DNA of 64,000 bases from Microvirga splendida (lineage in GTDB: Bacteria; Pseudomonadota; Alphaproteobacteria; Rhizobiales; Beijerinckiaceae), in assembly GCF_016427565.1 (NCBI RefSeq), contig NZ_JAELXT010000011.1:62001-126000 (forward strand). Direction: 5' to 3'. Position 1 is the first letter of the stretch. Every line of letters starts with the position of its first letter. The notes under the pieces are model-generated. The model saw only the letters and a program-made list of their open reading frames with translations, was not told where the DNA came from and did not search any database. The translations under genes were made by a program, and so were the position numbers. Shown here piece by piece: positions 64,000-64,000 of the stretch.

Positions 64000-64000
64000 G

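Overview
This is a G+C-rich, gene-dense chromosomal window from an alphaproteobacterium, most likely of the order Hyphomicrobiales (Rhizobiales). A Methylobacteriaceae or Microvirga-like host is my best guess, but that is inference. The signs are HWE-family histidine kinases, GGAAC-N16-(C/G)GTT promoters of the EcfG general stress type, a rhizobial-type (PF06089) asparaginase, a two-subunit methylmalonyl-CoA mutase with its chaperone MeaB, and short palindromic intergenic repeats. I see no rRNA, tRNA, CRISPR array, prophage or intact insertion sequence.

Layout. 0-7 kb: two HWE sensor kinases (the first cut by the window edge) sharing a near-identical kinase domain, an isochorismatase-fold hydrolase, a membrane protein, iron superoxide dismutase and a GAF-adenylate cyclase. 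7-18 kb: a ChbG/HpnK-like deacetylase, a polyprenyl-phosphate-type glycosyltransferase followed by the lipid II flippase MurJ, a second class III cyclase, a secreted VWA protein, a branched-chain aminotransferase, a haloacid dehalogenase, an M20 peptidase and a HerA-like ATPase. 18-31 kb: a repeat-filled gap, then the propionate/methylmalonyl-CoA locus (mutA, two small secreted paralogues, the large mutase subunit and, 4 kb further, meaB), interleaved with an RTX-type GH16 glucanase, an alpha/beta hydrolase lipoprotein and DUF3750, DUF1772 and DUF4239 proteins. 31-44 kb: asparaginase, UDP-glucose dehydrogenase, a lytic transglycosylase, then a striking divergent locus. One arm is a cyclic-nucleotide-binding protein overlapping a large ABC protein whose ATPase motifs are eroded. 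The other arm is four back-to-back glycosyltransferase genes, the last fused to a polysaccharide-deacetylase-like domain.

44-51 kb: a complete peptide-type ABC importer (fused ATPases, binding protein, two permeases, all ATGA-coupled) followed by an acetamidase/formamidase. 51-61 kb: a DUF763 protein, an RhlE-type DEAD-box helicase with a repeated tail, a serralysin-like RTX metalloprotease split by a one-base frameshift in a G6 tract, an MFS transporter and glpD-glpK. 61-64 kb: a HIT protein and then a compact stress cluster: a KGG-repeat protein, a two-gene hypothetical operon and a short intergenic transcription unit, each preceded by an EcfG-like promoter, ending with a PRC-barrel protein cut by the window edge.

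The observations most worth following are the degenerate ABC/CNBD plus glycosyltransferase locus (about 35.5-44.4 kb), the EcfG-promoter cluster with a candidate small RNA (about 62-63.4 kb), the frameshifted metalloprotease, and the abrupt drop in G+C within the 3' end of mutA.
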